A DNA stretch of 64,000 nt from Halobacteria archaeon AArc-dxtr1 (GCA_025517425.1 JAOPJY010000002.1:496001-560000), one strand, 5' to 3'. Counted from the stretch's first letter, positions 1 through 8,359 are shown. The notes: generated by a model from the sequence alone, not told the origin. Numbers and translations are program-made.

Positions 1-9
1 GACGAGCGC

Positions 10-1968
10 TTACTCAGCGTACATATCGGCCACGCGGTCGTCGTACCGATCTAAGATGACTCGGCGCTTTTTCTTCATCGTCGGCGTGAGCATCTCGTTT
101 TCCTCGGTGAACTCCTCGGGGAGGAGGCGGAACTGTTTGATCTGTTCGTGGGGTTCGAACCCCTCGTTTATCTTGTCGACCTCTTTGCTGACGTAGGTCC
201 GAACGTGCTCGTTGTCGACGAACGCTTCCGGGTTGTCAGGGATGTCGAGACCGACGCCGGAGAGCCATTTCCGAATGTGGTCGGTGTTCGGCACCAAGAG
301 CGCGCCGACGAACTTCTCGCCATCGCCGACGACGAGACACTGCTCGACCACCTCGCTGGCCGCGAAGGCGTCCTCGATCGGTCCCGGCGCGACGTTCTTC
401 CCGGTCGAGAGGACCAAAATCCGTTTCAGTCGCTCGCGGAACTCGAGGTAATCGTCGGGCCGGCGGTGGACGATGTCGCCGGTGCGAAACCACGGTCGGC
501 CGCCGTCGTCGGCCTCGACGAACGCGCGCTCGGTTTTCCTGGGCTTGTTCCAGTAGCCGTCGGTGACGTTCGGCCCTCGGACGAGCAACTCGCCGACGTC
601 GCCCTCGTCGTCCTCGAACGACGACTGGGTGACGACGCTCTCGTCGATGCGAATCTCGACGCCAGGAAGCGAGGGACCGATCGTCCCGATCTCGGGCGCC
701 TCCGTCGGGTTAGCTGCGACAACCGGGGCGGTCTCGGTCAGCCCATATCCCTCGTAGATCGGCAGTCCCATCCCGTGATACAGCGTACACAGGTCAGCAG
801 AGAGGCTACCGCCGCCGCTGATCAGCAGTTCGATCTCGCCACCAAGGGCCTCCCGAATCGATTTGAACACGAGGCGATCGGCGAGTCGCTGTTTGATTCG
901 GAGCCCCCGGTCCGGGTCGTCGGTGCGCTGGTAGGTCGCCCCGGTTCGAACCGCCCAGCGGAAGATACGCCGCTTGATCCGGGAGCCACTTGCCTGCTCG
1001 CGGGCGGCGTCGTAGATCTTCTCGTAGACCCGCGGGACGCTCGTGGCCGTTGTCGGACTGACGAGCGCGAAGTCGTCCCGGAGGGTGTCGGGGTTCTCGG
1101 CGTAGGCGACCGAGCCCCCGCTTGCGAACAACAGAAAGTGTCCTGCAGTGCGCTCGAAGACGTGTGCGAGGGGGAGATACGAGACGACGCGAGTCGTCTC
1201 GTCGATTACGGGTATCCCGTCGGGTTTGTCCGGCCTGGGACCGTACCGACGCCGGATCTGGGAGACGTTCGACCGGAAGTTTCGGTGGGTGAGTTTGACG
1301 CCTTTTGGCTTTCCGGTGGTCCCGCTCGTGTAGATCAGGCTCGCCACGTCGTCCATCGCGGGCGCATCGACCCACTCCTGATAGGTCGGTTCGTCGAACG
1401 CGGCCGCGCCGCGGTCGTGAACATCTGCGAGCGTCAGGACGTCATCGCGGTCGCCGTAGCCGTCGACACCGTCCATCGAGACGATGAACTCGAGATCGAG
1501 GTCGTCCTCGACTGCAAGCACCTGTTCGAGCAGCGCTTCGTTCTCCACGACGACGCCGTCGGCGTCGGGGTCGTCGAGGAGGTAGCGGACGTTGTCCGTC
1601 GAGGATTTCGGGTAGATCGTGGTGACGACGGCGCCGGCCGACAGCAACGCAAAGTCCGTCTGGGCCCACTCCATACGGGTGTTCGCAAAGATGGCGACGC
1701 GATCGCCCCGGTCGACGCCGAGATCGCGAAAGCCGGCCGCCAGATGGCGGACAATCTGGCGCATCTCTGCGTAGGTGAGCGCCCGGAACTCGCCGATCTC
1801 GGCCGCAGGAACGATGTCCGGCGCCAGCGACCGATCGTAGACGCCACCTTTGTACCGCTGGGCCGGTCTGTCGGGGAACCGATCCGCGGCGTCCTCGAAC
1901 AGGCGTCCGAGGGTAGTCTCGCCCGTCACCTCGTCGTCGTACTCGCGTTCGGCGTCCCGCCAGTCCAT
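10..1968 (-). CDS. Long-chain fatty-acid--CoA ligase (AMP-forming)
   Basis: About 652 aa. It activates a carboxylic acid, most likely a long-chain fatty acid, to an acyl-adenylate and then an acyl-CoA in the cytoplasm. The ANL-family P-loop motif YTSGTTGKPKG lies near residue 220, followed by YLPLAHVFER, by YEGYGLTETAP near residue 420, and by the hinge/A10-type stretch RILVLSTGKNVAPGPIE, all in family order. Length and the FACL-like N-terminal half match bacterial and haloarchaeal long-chain ligases. A GTG start nine codons upstream is possible. I prefer the ATG giving MDWRDAEREY because a TATA-like box lies about 30 nt before it. Exact substrate chain length cannot be read from sequence. 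Confidence 0.93.
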   Translation of the reverse strand: MDWRDAEREYDDEVTGETTLGRLFEDAADRFPDRPAQRYKGGVYDRSLAPDIVPAAEIGEFRALTYAEMRQIVRHLAAGFRDLGVDRGDRVAIFANTRMEWAQTDFALLSAGAVVTTIYPKSSTDNVRYLLDDPDADGVVVENEALLEQVLAVEDDLDLEFIVSMDGVDGYGDRDDVLTLADVHDRGAAAFDEPTYQEWVDAPAMDDVASLIYTSGTTGKPKGVKLTHRNFRSNVSQIRRRYGPRPDKPDGIPVIDETTRVVSYLPLAHVFERTAGHFLLFASGGSVAYAENPDTLRDDFALVSPTTATSVPRVYEKIYDAAREQASGSRIKRRIFRWAVRTGATYQRTDDPDRGLRIKQRLADRLVFKSIREALGGEIELLISGGGSLSADLCTLYHGMGLPIYEGYGLTETAPVVAANPTEAPEIGTIGPSLPGVEIRIDESVVTQSSFEDDEGDVGELLVRGPNVTDGYWNKPRKTERAFVEADDGGRPWFRTGDIVHRRPDDYLEFRERLKRILVLSTGKNVAPGPIEDAFAASEVVEQCLVVGDGEKFVGALLVPNTDHIRKWLSGVGLDIPDNPEAFVDNEHVRTYVSKEVDKINEGFEPHEQIKQFRLLPEEFTEENEMLTPTMKKKRRVILDRYDDRVADMYAE

Positions 1969-1994
1969 ACGAGTGCGTGGTAGAGGCTCCCGCA

Positions 1995-2004
1995 CGATAA
2001 AACG
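1995..2004 (-). promoter_or_regulatory. TATA-like box of the acyl-CoA ligase gene
   Basis: Read on the minus strand this is CGTTTTATCG, centred about 31 nt before the ATG at 1968. That is the usual haloarchaeal spacing for a leaderless or nearly leaderless transcript. Assigned by pattern only. Confidence 0.45.
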
Positions 2005-2034
2005 TAGCGAAACGAGCAGGACGTGTACCAGCGT

Positions 2035-2970
2035 TTATCTGGACTCCTCCAGTTCGTCGAGATACCCCAAGACGCCGCGCACGTTGAGTTCGATCTCCGC
2101 GCGAGCGGTTCCCTCGCCCCACTCCTCGACCGGCGTGACCGCCTCGCCGAAGTACTCGACGACGGCCTCGTCAGAGGGCAGTTTCTCGCGGGTGGTCTCG
2201 ACGTCGTCGACCCACTTCCGAAGTGCATCGGCGTACGTCTCGAGAACGGTCTCGAGATCACCGTCGACCGCTCGGGGACCGAAGTGAGTGTAGAGGAGGA
2301 CGTCGGGATCGATCTCGGCGATAGTCCCGAGATCTGCGAGCGCCTCCTCGAGATCGAAGTCCGCGGGTGGAGACGTGGGACGGATCTCCGATCGCGAGGG
2401 GACCCAGATGCCGGCGGCATCGCCGGTGAACACCGCGTTGTTGGCCGGATCCGCAAAGATCACCTGGTGGAAGGTGTGACCCGGCGCGTCGTGGACGTGC
2501 AGTTCGTGAGTTCCGAGATCGACGACGTCGCCGTCTTCGACCGCGACGAGCCGATCGTCGGGAACCGGGGCTGGCTCGGCGTAGTACTGCCAGCGGTCGC
2601 CAACGGCGCGTTTCGTTCCCTCGACGAGCCGCGAGGGGTCTGCGAGGTGCGAGCGGCCGGGTTCTGCGACGTAGACGTCGGCGTTCGGGCAGGCCTCGGC
2701 GAGCAGTCCGGCGCCGCCGGCGTGATCTAAGTGAACGTGGGTGACGGCAATAGCCGCGACGGCTTCGCGATCGATATCGGCCCAGTCGAGCGCGTCGAGC
2801 ACGCGCTCGTGGTTGGCACCGGTTCCGGTCTCGACGATCGCAGGTCGGTCGTCGTCGAGAACGTAGGCGGCGCCGTATCGTCGCGCGTCGAACATCCCGG
2901 TGTCGACGCAGTAGAGATCGGTGCAGTCGCCGGCGGTGACCTCGCGGATGCGATCCGGGTGCATGTCCAT
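2035..2970 (-). CDS. MBL-fold metallo-hydrolase
   Basis: 311 aa metallo-beta-lactamase superfamily hydrolase. The metal-binding signature THVHLDHAGG lies near residue 77. Further ligands are probably the His of APGHTFHQ, the Asp of FTGDAAG, and the His of LLYTHFGP. The C-terminal 70 residues are helical and acidic and do not resemble a second catalytic domain. The substrate is unknown; this branch includes glyoxalase II-like and lactonase-like enzymes, and nothing here decides between them. It is a single gene 41 nt downstream of the CDF transporter stop on the same strand, with its own promoter in that gap. An alternative ATG lies two codons downstream. Confidence 0.88.
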   Translation of the reverse strand: MDMHPDRIREVTAGDCTDLYCVDTGMFDARRYGAAYVLDDDRPAIVETGTGANHERVLDALDWADIDREAVAAIAVTHVHLDHAGGAGLLAEACPNADVYVAEPGRSHLADPSRLVEGTKRAVGDRWQYYAEPAPVPDDRLVAVEDGDVVDLGTHELHVHDAPGHTFHQVIFADPANNAVFTGDAAGIWVPSRSEIRPTSPPADFDLEEALADLGTIAEIDPDVLLYTHFGPRAVDGDLETVLETYADALRKWVDDVETTREKLPSDEAVVEYFGEAVTPVEEWGEGTARAEIELNVRGVLGYLDELEESR

Positions 2971-2991
2971 ACCGGTAGGGCGTCGGCGAAC

Positions 2992-3004
2992 GGATTAAAA
3001 ATAT
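2992..3004 (-). promoter_or_regulatory. Promoter of the MBL hydrolase gene
   Basis: On the minus strand the A/T block reads ATATTTTTAATCC, about 25-30 nt before the ATG at 2970, as expected for a leaderless haloarchaeal gene. It sits directly after the stop of the CDF gene, so the same T-run could also terminate that transcript. Confidence 0.5.
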
Positions 3005-3011
3005 GGGCCCG

Positions 3012-3944
3012 TCAGTCGTCGCTCCCCGCGTCGTCGCCCGTCTTCCACTCACCGATCCCAGAGGGATCCAGGTGGACGTGGGCGTCGCCGACTGCCTCCA
3101 GCCCGCGGAGCGCGGCGACGAGGTCCGTCTCGATATCGTGGGCCTCGCGAAACGGCATCTCGCCGTCGACTTCGACGTGAACCTCGACCTCCAGGTCGGG
3201 GCCGTCGTGGAAAACGGTCAGGTCGTGGACGCCCTCGACGTCCGGGTGGGACTCGAGAGTTCGATGGATGCGATCGCGTTGCTCCGGCGAGGCTGCCGCG
3301 CCGACGAGGTAGTCGACGTTCTCGCGGGCGATGACGACGCCCTGGTAGATAACCAGCAGACTCACCAGGGCGCCGGCGAGGGCGTCGAGCACTGGGTAGC
3401 CAAGCAGGACGCCGACGACGCCGACGACCGCCGCGAGAGAGGTGTAGATGTCGTTCAGACAGTCCGTGGCCAGCGCCCGCAGCGCCGTCGAGTCGAGATC
3501 GGCGTTTATCCACTCCGTGTAGCGGTAGACGAGGTACATATCGACGATGGCGAACGCCAGCGCGCCGAGCAAGAGGAGGTTCGCCTCGGGTGGGTCGAGA
3601 TCGAGAAGCCCCTGGACGGACTCGGAGAGCAACAGCAAGCCGAGCAGAGCGATCACCGCGCCGACGAACAGCGCCGTGAGCGGTTCGATGCGCTCGTGAC
3701 CGTGGGGGTGGGTCGAGTCCGGCTCGTCGAAGGAGCTGCGCCCCCAGACGAGGACGACGACGCTCGCAACGAGGTCGGCGACGGAGTGGGCCGCGTCCGC
3801 GAGCAGGGCGACGCTGCCGAAGGCGAGGCCGACGGCGCCCTCAACGGCGATCTTGGCCGTATTTCCGAGGACGTTCGCCGCCGACGCCTTGGTAAACTGG
3901 CGTCGCTGCGCGGCGCTGGCTCCGTCCTCCGTTACGTCGGCCAT
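3012..3944 (-). CDS. Cation diffusion facilitator family transporter
   Basis: 310 aa CDF exporter, expected to move a divalent metal (Zn, Mn, Fe, Co or Cd) out of the cytoplasm in exchange for protons. Six hydrophobic segments span roughly residues 25-205. The first metal-site motif is LLADAAHSVADL (about residue 48); the second, in TM5, is ALATDCLNDIYTS (about residue 160). The cytoplasmic C-terminal domain (about 215-295) has the ferredoxin-like CDF dimerisation pattern ending in AHVHLDPSG. Metal specificity cannot be set from these motifs. The gene is monocistronic, and a perfect palindrome (3951-3967) overlaps its probable promoter, suggesting metal-dependent repression. Confidence 0.92.
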   Translation of the reverse strand: MADVTEDGASAAQRRQFTKASAANVLGNTAKIAVEGAVGLAFGSVALLADAAHSVADLVASVVVLVWGRSSFDEPDSTHPHGHERIEPLTALFVGAVIALLGLLLLSESVQGLLDLDPPEANLLLLGALAFAIVDMYLVYRYTEWINADLDSTALRALATDCLNDIYTSLAAVVGVVGVLLGYPVLDALAGALVSLLVIYQGVVIARENVDYLVGAAASPEQRDRIHRTLESHPDVEGVHDLTVFHDGPDLEVEVHVEVDGEMPFREAHDIETDLVAALRGLEAVGDAHVHLDPSGIGEWKTGDDAGSDD

Positions 3945-3950
3945 ACCACA

Positions 3951-3967
3951 TTTAGATGGAGTCTAAA
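3951..3967 (-). promoter_or_regulatory. Perfect palindrome overlapping the CDF promoter (candidate operator)
   Basis: TTTAGATGGAGTCTAAA has perfect 6-bp arms (TTTAGA/TCTAAA) and a 5-bp spacer, starting 7 nt upstream of the CDF start codon. One arm falls where a TATA element is expected for a leaderless transcript, so a bound repressor would block transcription. A metal-responsive regulator of DtxR/SirR or ArsR type is a reasonable guess but not shown. Confidence 0.5.
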
Positions 3968-4036
3968 CTTGGGTCTTTTCGTTTGGGGTGACTTCCGGAA
4001 TCCTCTTTGTCCCCACCTGAGTAGCGGGCCGTATCC

Positions 4037-4089
4037 GGGCGATGGGGCCCGCCTGATCCAACCGCCGTCACCGGCTGACGGTCCCTGTT
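4037..4089 (+). ncRNA. Fluoride riboswitch (crcB motif)
   Basis: This leader matches the fluoride aptamer piece by piece. GGGCG (4037-4041) can form the pseudoknot with the CGCC of CCGCC (4049-4053). GGGGCC (4044-4049) pairs with GGTCCC (4080-4085) as P1 with one G-U. GCCG (4064-4067) pairs with CGGC (4072-4075) around a TCAC loop as P3. The conserved TGA joins P3 to P1. I recall the Thermotoga petrophila aptamer as having the same order and spacing. Two fluoride-channel genes follow directly. A competing 6-bp stem, GGCTGA (4073-4078) with TCAGCC (4094-4099), abuts the start codon and could be the expression platform. Confidence 0.85.
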
Positions 4090-4099
4090 TCGATCAGCC

Positions 4100-4489
4100 A
4101 TGTCTGATGCCCACCCCATAGCCCGTCTCGAGACGCTCGCCCTGATCGCTATCGGCGGCTTCGCCGGCTCGAATCTTCGGTTTCTCGCCGTCGGCACGCT
4201 CCCCGAGATCCAGGCGGTGTTGCTCGTCAACGTCCTCGGAAGCGCGGCACTCGGCGTTCTGGTCTACGAAGCCGCCTACACCGGGATCGTCGACCGGAAG
4301 TCCCGGCTGCTTCTGACGACCGGGTTTCTCTCCTCGCTGACCACCTACAGCACCTTCGCCGTCCAGACCGCGACCGCCGGTGGACCCCTCCTGACGATGG
4401 GAATCGTCGCGGCGAACTACGGCCTGGGCTTTGCCGGCGTCCTCGTCGGGCGAAGGATCGCTCGGTGGGTTCGGGGTGGTGAAAAGTGA
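4100..4489 (+). CDS. crcB: Fluoride efflux channel CrcB/Fluc, first subunit
   Basis: 129 aa, four hydrophobic helices, the normal length of a Fluc/CrcB protomer. Family landmarks are GGFAGSNLRF (about residue 16), the TM2 motif NVLGSAALG with its fluoride-pore Asn, and the TM3-break region GFLSSLTTYSTF. Fluc channels are dual-topology dimers that export toxic fluoride. Genomes with two adjacent crcB genes usually make heterodimers with opposed topologies, which fits the 4-nt overlap with the next gene. Expression is probably switched on by the fluoride riboswitch ending about 10 nt before this ATG. Confidence 0.94.
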   Translation: MSDAHPIARLETLALIAIGGFAGSNLRFLAVGTLPEIQAVLLVNVLGSAALGVLVYEAAYTGIVDRKSRLLLTTGFLSSLTTYSTFAVQTATAGGPLLTMGIVAANYGLGFAGVLVGRRIARWVRGGEK

Positions 4490-4902
4490 GTTCGGGGCTC
4501 GTGGCTGCTGTCGCGGACCTCCTGGCCAGCCTCGCCACAGCGATCGAGCCGGAGCCGGCCCACCTCGTGGGCACCGGCGGGGCGGTCGGCGCACTGTTGC
4601 GCCACTGGGTTTACCTCTACGTTCCCCAAGACGAGTTTCCGACAGCGACGCTCGCGGTCAACGTCCTGGGGAGTTTCGTCTTCGGGGCAGCAGTGTTCGC
4701 CGGGGCAGGGACATCGATGATCCAGCTCCTCGGGATCGGGATCTGTGGCTCGTTTACGACGTTTTCCTCGTTTTCGGTCGAAACGGTCCAGCTGTGGGAA
4801 CGGGGGGACCGTCGACTGGCCGCGGCCAATGCGGCCGCGAACCTGCTCGTCTCGCTGGCAGCGATCGGGCTGGCGTGGCTGGTGGTGGCCAGTATCGTCT
4901 GA
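4486..4902 (+). CDS. crcB: Fluoride efflux channel CrcB/Fluc, second subunit
   Basis: 138 aa, starting at a GTG that overlaps the previous stop (GTGA at 4486-4489), so the two genes are translationally coupled. It has four hydrophobic segments and the Fluc signatures GGAVGALLRHW (about residue 30), NVLGSFVFG and GICGSFTTFSSF, the last closer to the canonical pore motif than in the first subunit. It has a longer N-terminus than its partner and probably inserts with the opposite orientation. Together they should form the fluoride channel controlled by the upstream riboswitch. Confidence 0.94.
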   Translation: MSSGLVAAVADLLASLATAIEPEPAHLVGTGGAVGALLRHWVYLYVPQDEFPTATLAVNVLGSFVFGAAVFAGAGTSMIQLLGIGICGSFTTFSSFSVETVQLWERGDRRLAAANAAANLLVSLAAIGLAWLVVASIV

Positions 4903-4955
4903 GCAGTAGTGGCGATGGCTGGGGCCCAACTGTGGCGGCGACCGTCGCCGGCTGC

Positions 4956-5636
4956 TTAGCGGTCGTCGAGCGATTCGACGAGCTCCATCGTCCGGTCGGC
5001 GCCGAGATTGAGCACAGCATCGACAGCCGACAGCTCCGGGACGAAGTCGTCGAACCGCTGTTCGTATTCTGGATGATCGAGAGATTGGTACGCCAGATCG
5101 ATCCCCGCCTCGTCGAAGCGATCCTGTTCGAGGTAGGATCGTGCGCCAGTTCCTGAGAGGTACCGGTCTGCGCCGACGGCGCGACAGAGTTCGACGATCC
5201 GCTTGCAGTCGGTGGCGTCGACACCGATATCGGACGACCTGACGAACGTACAGTCGATCCCGAGCCGGTCGACGAGCCGACGGAGGAGTTCGGTGTTGAG
5301 CGCGTACAGCGACTCCCACTCTCGCTCGTACACGTCCGCGAAGCGCTCCTCGAACTCCTCGAAGGCGGCCGCCTTACCGTAGTTTTGCTGGAAGCTCTTG
5401 CGATGGTCCGCTCGCCAGCCGGTATCGTCGGCGATCGTGACGTCGGCGATGGGACCGCCGGTGTCTCTGACCGGGACGGTGAGCCACGTCCAGCCGTCGG
5501 GCGTCTTGATGCGGTTTCGGTTGATCCAGGAACCGCTCGTGTACTCGACGTCGTCTAAGAGGACGAAGACGTCACAGCGGTGGAGCTTGTGGAGGTAGCC
5601 GAGCCACGGCAAGTAGTTGGGCTGATGGGCCGCCAC
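4956..5636 (-). CDS. WbqC family protein
   Basis: 226 aa from the GTG chosen here. WbqC proteins occur in O-antigen and other polysaccharide clusters and in archaeal genomes; the reaction is not established. The family N-terminal motif HQPNYLPWLGY begins four residues in, followed by DVFVLLDDVEY and WINRNRIKTPDGWTWLTVP, and by the later YLSGTGARSYL. The frame stays open upstream to an ATG at 5897, which would add 87 polar, poorly conserved residues. I prefer 5636 because family members start just before the QPNY motif and a TAAAC box lies about 30 nt upstream. No glycan genes are nearby. Confidence 0.8.
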   Translation of the reverse strand: MAAHQPNYLPWLGYLHKLHRCDVFVLLDDVEYTSGSWINRNRIKTPDGWTWLTVPVRDTGGPIADVTIADDTGWRADHRKSFQQNYGKAAAFEEFEERFADVYEREWESLYALNTELLRRLVDRLGIDCTFVRSSDIGVDATDCKRIVELCRAVGADRYLSGTGARSYLEQDRFDEAGIDLAYQSLDHPEYEQRFDDFVPELSAVDAVLNLGADRTMELVESLDDR

Positions 5637-6157
5637 AGTGACCGTCTCGGTGTCAGAGACAGCGGCGTTTACCGGCCCCGTCTCGGGCGACGCAATACCA
5701 GACCGGTTCGGATCCGTTTCGGGGACTATCGGCGTCTGACTGGCATTTTGTGGCCCGCGCTCGGCCGACGTGGATGGAAAGTTTCGGGCATCGGTTGCGT
5801 CGGCGTGCTCGGAGTGATGCGAGTCGTGTGGCAACGCTGTTCGTCGGCAGTGCTCGTCCAGATCGGTCAGGTCGGATCGGTCGGATGGTTGTCTCATGTC
5901 GTCGTGCAAATGGTGCTGGCGTTGACACCACTCAGTTCGGACGAACCGAATCGGTAGTCCCCTATTGTTAATGAGTGGAAAATGGTCGCGGAAGATAGAC
6001 AGTCACAGTGGTAGAGAGTGAAACCCCGTTCTCGCATCTCCAACAGCGCGCCCGCAACACACCAGACCATCACCAAGCCAGAGAAATGACACCCTACCAA
6101 CCGATATGGGCGTCGTTTCGCGTCTCGATCGGGCTGTCGCAGTAGCGACACTCGATA

Positions 6158-6166
6158 CGTTTAACA
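6158..6166 (+). promoter_or_regulatory. Promoter of the mgtE pair
   Basis: CGTTTAACA is centred about 27 nt before the ATG at 6189, the expected position for a leaderless transcript. The rest of the 5637-6188 gap shows no convincing gene apart from the possible WbqC N-terminal extension. Confidence 0.5.
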
Positions 6167-6188
6167 CGATACTGTGTGACTCAGGGAT

Positions 6189-6758
6189 ATGAGCGTCCGC
6201 GGCGACTTTTGGTCGATCTACCGTGAGACGATACCCATCCTGTTCGTTGCCCTCGGCGGCGGTCTCTTCGCCGGGTTGGTGCTCGAAGGAATCCTCGAGA
6301 GCGTCGAGCGATTTCCGGGGCTGCTCGTGATGGTCCCGGTGTTCCTCGCTACCCGGGGCAACGTCTACGGCGCCCTCGGGGGCCGGATCGCGAGTGGACT
6401 CCACCAAGGGTTGATCGAACCGCGCTTCGAGTGGGACGAACGACTCGTCAACGCGGTGGCTGCCTCGTTTATCAACGGCATCGGTATCTCGATCGTGATC
6501 GGCGTCGTCACGTGGCTGGCGCTGTTGATTCTCGGGTGGGAGCCCGCCGCACTCTACGAACTGGTCGGCATCATGCTGATCGCCGGCGTCCTGACATCGG
6601 TCGTCTTGATCTTCGGCTTGCTCGCGCTCATCTTCGCCGGCTACAAGCACGGCTACGATCCCGACAACCTCGTCGGGCCCATCGTGACGACGCTCGGTGA
6701 TATCTTCGGGATGCTGTTCATGCTGTTCGCCATCGGCTTCGTGGAGGTGCTCGTCTGA
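6189..6758 (+). CDS. MgtE/SLC41-type divalent cation transporter, first half
   Basis: 189 aa integral membrane protein with five hydrophobic segments, corresponding to one MgtE/SLC41 membrane domain without the cytoplasmic N and CBS domains of bacterial MgtE. The signature PVFLATRGNVYGALGGRIAS (about residue 56) matches the P-x(5)-GN-x(3)-GGR-type pattern of the first transmembrane repeat. The substrate is probably Mg2+ or a related divalent cation. Its stop overlaps the start of the second half by 1 nt (TGATG), so the two half-transporters are made together and presumably assemble into one unit. Confidence 0.9.
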   Translation: MSVRGDFWSIYRETIPILFVALGGGLFAGLVLEGILESVERFPGLLVMVPVFLATRGNVYGALGGRIASGLHQGLIEPRFEWDERLVNAVAASFINGIGISIVIGVVTWLALLILGWEPAALYELVGIMLIAGVLTSVVLIFGLLALIFAGYKHGYDPDNLVGPIVTTLGDIFGMLFMLFAIGFVEVLV

Positions 6759-7357
6759 TGGTCGTTCCACAGGGCTCGCTTGGCACCTGGGAGTGGAAGT
6801 CGATCGTCGGCAACATGTTCCCGCTGCTCGTGATCCTCTCGATCATCGTCCTCTGGGCCGGGATCACCCTCGAGGGCGCCGAAGAGATGTTAGAGGAGTT
6901 CGCGATCCTCGCCGTGATGGTGCCGACGATGGTCGACATGGGCGGCAACTTAGGCGCGATCTTGAGTTCGCGGCTATCGACGCGGTTTCACCTCGGGACG
7001 ACGGAACTCGATCCCCGAGATCGAGTGCTGTGGGCGAACGTCGGCGCGATCCTGGCGCTCGCGGCGACGATCTTTACCGCACTGGGGATCGGTGCCTACC
7101 TGCTCGGCGTCCTCTTTTTCGACACCGCGATCGAACTCGGAACGCTGCTTTTCATCTCGCTGGTCAGCGGGATGTCGGTGGCCGTGATCGCGATCGTCTT
7201 CAGCTTCGCGGCGACCTACGGCTCCTACCGATTGGGGATCGATCCCGACGACACGACGATCCCGATCGTCACGAACGTCGTCGACGTCTTTGGGATGGTC
7301 ATCTTTATCGGCGTCTCGGCGGTGGTACTGGAGTTCGATCTTCCGGCACCGTTCTGA
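6758..7357 (+). CDS. MgtE/SLC41-type divalent cation transporter, second half
   Basis: 199 aa with five hydrophobic segments. It is homologous in layout to the preceding gene: the motif PTMVDMGGNLGAILSSRLS (about residue 50) is the counterpart of PVFLATRGNVYGALGGRIAS. Both halves end with a matching segment (DNLVGPIVTTLGDIFGM and DDTTIPIVTNVVDVFGM), typical of the internal duplication in MgtE/SLC41. The 1-nt overlap indicates translational coupling. The halves are split into two genes, unlike eukaryotic SLC41A1, where they are fused. Confidence 0.9.
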   Translation: MVVPQGSLGTWEWKSIVGNMFPLLVILSIIVLWAGITLEGAEEMLEEFAILAVMVPTMVDMGGNLGAILSSRLSTRFHLGTTELDPRDRVLWANVGAILALAATIFTALGIGAYLLGVLFFDTAIELGTLLFISLVSGMSVAVIAIVFSFAATYGSYRLGIDPDDTTIPIVTNVVDVFGMVIFIGVSAVVLEFDLPAPF

Positions 7358-7419
7358 GCGCCGGCCCGATCGGCGTCACTCGAAAGTCCTTAGACTCGTC
7401 CAGCCGAATATATCGGCCG

Positions 7420-7797
7420 ATGACAGATACCGACACGATGCTTCCAACCGTCACGATCGCGACCGGCGCCGCACTCGCGGTGATCGGTGTCGCCGCGTAC
7501 GTGCTTTCGGACTTCGCGAGTATGACGGCGCTCATTCCGGCGCTGTTCGGCATCCTGTTCGTGATTCTGGGCGCCGTCGCCCGCGAGCCAGAGCGCAGGC
7601 GGATAAGCACTTACGGCATCGCCGTGCTCGCGCTGCTCGGGATCTCCGGCTCCGCACAAGGGCTCCCGGACATTATCGAACTCGTTACCGGTGGCTCACC
7701 CGAGTCGACGCTCGCAGCTGTCACGCAGGGGACGATGATCATTGCCGGAGCGGTGTTGCTGGTCGCAGCCGCGGTCGCGGTCACGAACGATCGGTAA
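7420..7797 (+). CDS. Small four-helix membrane protein
   Basis: 125 aa, almost entirely hydrophobic, with four predicted membrane segments (about residues 9-29, 32-52, 65-85 and 100-122). No catalytic motif is visible and I do not recognise a named family. It follows the mgtE pair by 62 nt on the same strand. The short AT-rich stretch GAATATATCGG before the ATG may be its own promoter or part of an operon leader. The start at 7420 gives MTDTDTMLPTV, a typical short acidic N-terminus ahead of TM1. Confidence 0.7.
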   Translation: MTDTDTMLPTVTIATGAALAVIGVAAYVLSDFASMTALIPALFGILFVILGAVAREPERRRISTYGIAVLALLGISGSAQGLPDIIELVTGGSPESTLAAVTQGTMIIAGAVLLVAAAVAVTNDR

Positions 7798-7827
7798 AAC
7801 GGGGTCACCAACGCAGTCTCGCGGCCC

Positions 7828-8223
7828 TCAGTTGTGTTTTTTCAGCGAGGTCACGTACGGGAGGTAGTTGAACAGCATGATGCCGATCGGGAGCCCGATG
7901 ACGGTGAGGCTAACCAGGTAGGCGACGAGCATGAGGAGTCCACTCGCCCACCACCCCACGAACACGAAATAGAGCCCACGGAGGACGAGCGGTGGAGAGG
8001 TTCCGCTACTGTCGACCGCGACCCCGTCGATGTCGTCTCGTGTCGCGAGGTGTTTGAGCGTCAAGGCGTACGGTGCCTTGTTGATCAGCGCAATTCCGAG
8101 CGGGAGGCCGACGATGGTGAGGTTGAGCAGCCAGGCGATCGAGAGCAGAAGGCCAGTGAGCCACCAGCCGACGAAGACGAACCAGATCGCCCGGACGAGC
8201 AGATTCGGGCTGTTACCAGCCAT
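7828..8223 (-). CDS. YccF domain-containing membrane protein
   Basis: 131 aa with two YccF (DUF307) repeats. Each contains a hydrophobic hairpin followed by a T(I/V)(V/I)GLP(L/I)GI motif: LTIVGLPLGIALINKAPYAL near residue 35 and LTVIGLPIGIMLFNYLPYVT near residue 107. Both are preceded by FVFVGWW, showing an internal duplication. YccF proteins are small inner-membrane proteins of unknown function. The gene is convergent with the small membrane protein gene, separated by only 30 nt. Confidence 0.88.
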   Translation of the reverse strand: MAGNSPNLLVRAIWFVFVGWWLTGLLLSIAWLLNLTIVGLPLGIALINKAPYALTLKHLATRDDIDGVAVDSSGTSPPLVLRGLYFVFVGWWASGLLMLVAYLVSLTVIGLPIGIMLFNYLPYVTSLKKHN

Positions 8224-8359
8224 GGGTCGACACCTCGGGCCGCAGTGGAGCAGCGGATGCAGTGAACGGAGACATTCGTCCCTACTCTCGAGAGGAGCGC
8301 CATCAAGGTTGGTGTCGGCCCGAAGCGGCCGTCCGCCGACGAATCGTTCGGTTCCGGCG

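Noticed and set aside
148-1983. Long plus-strand open frame opposite the acyl-CoA ligase
   Set aside because: It is a mirror of GC-rich codon use in the ligase; its residues show no family motif while the minus strand encodes a full ANL enzyme.
6001-6188. A magnesium riboswitch before the mgtE pair
   Set aside because: No M-box or ykoK-like pattern seen, and a TATA box 27 nt before the ATG implies a leaderless mRNA.
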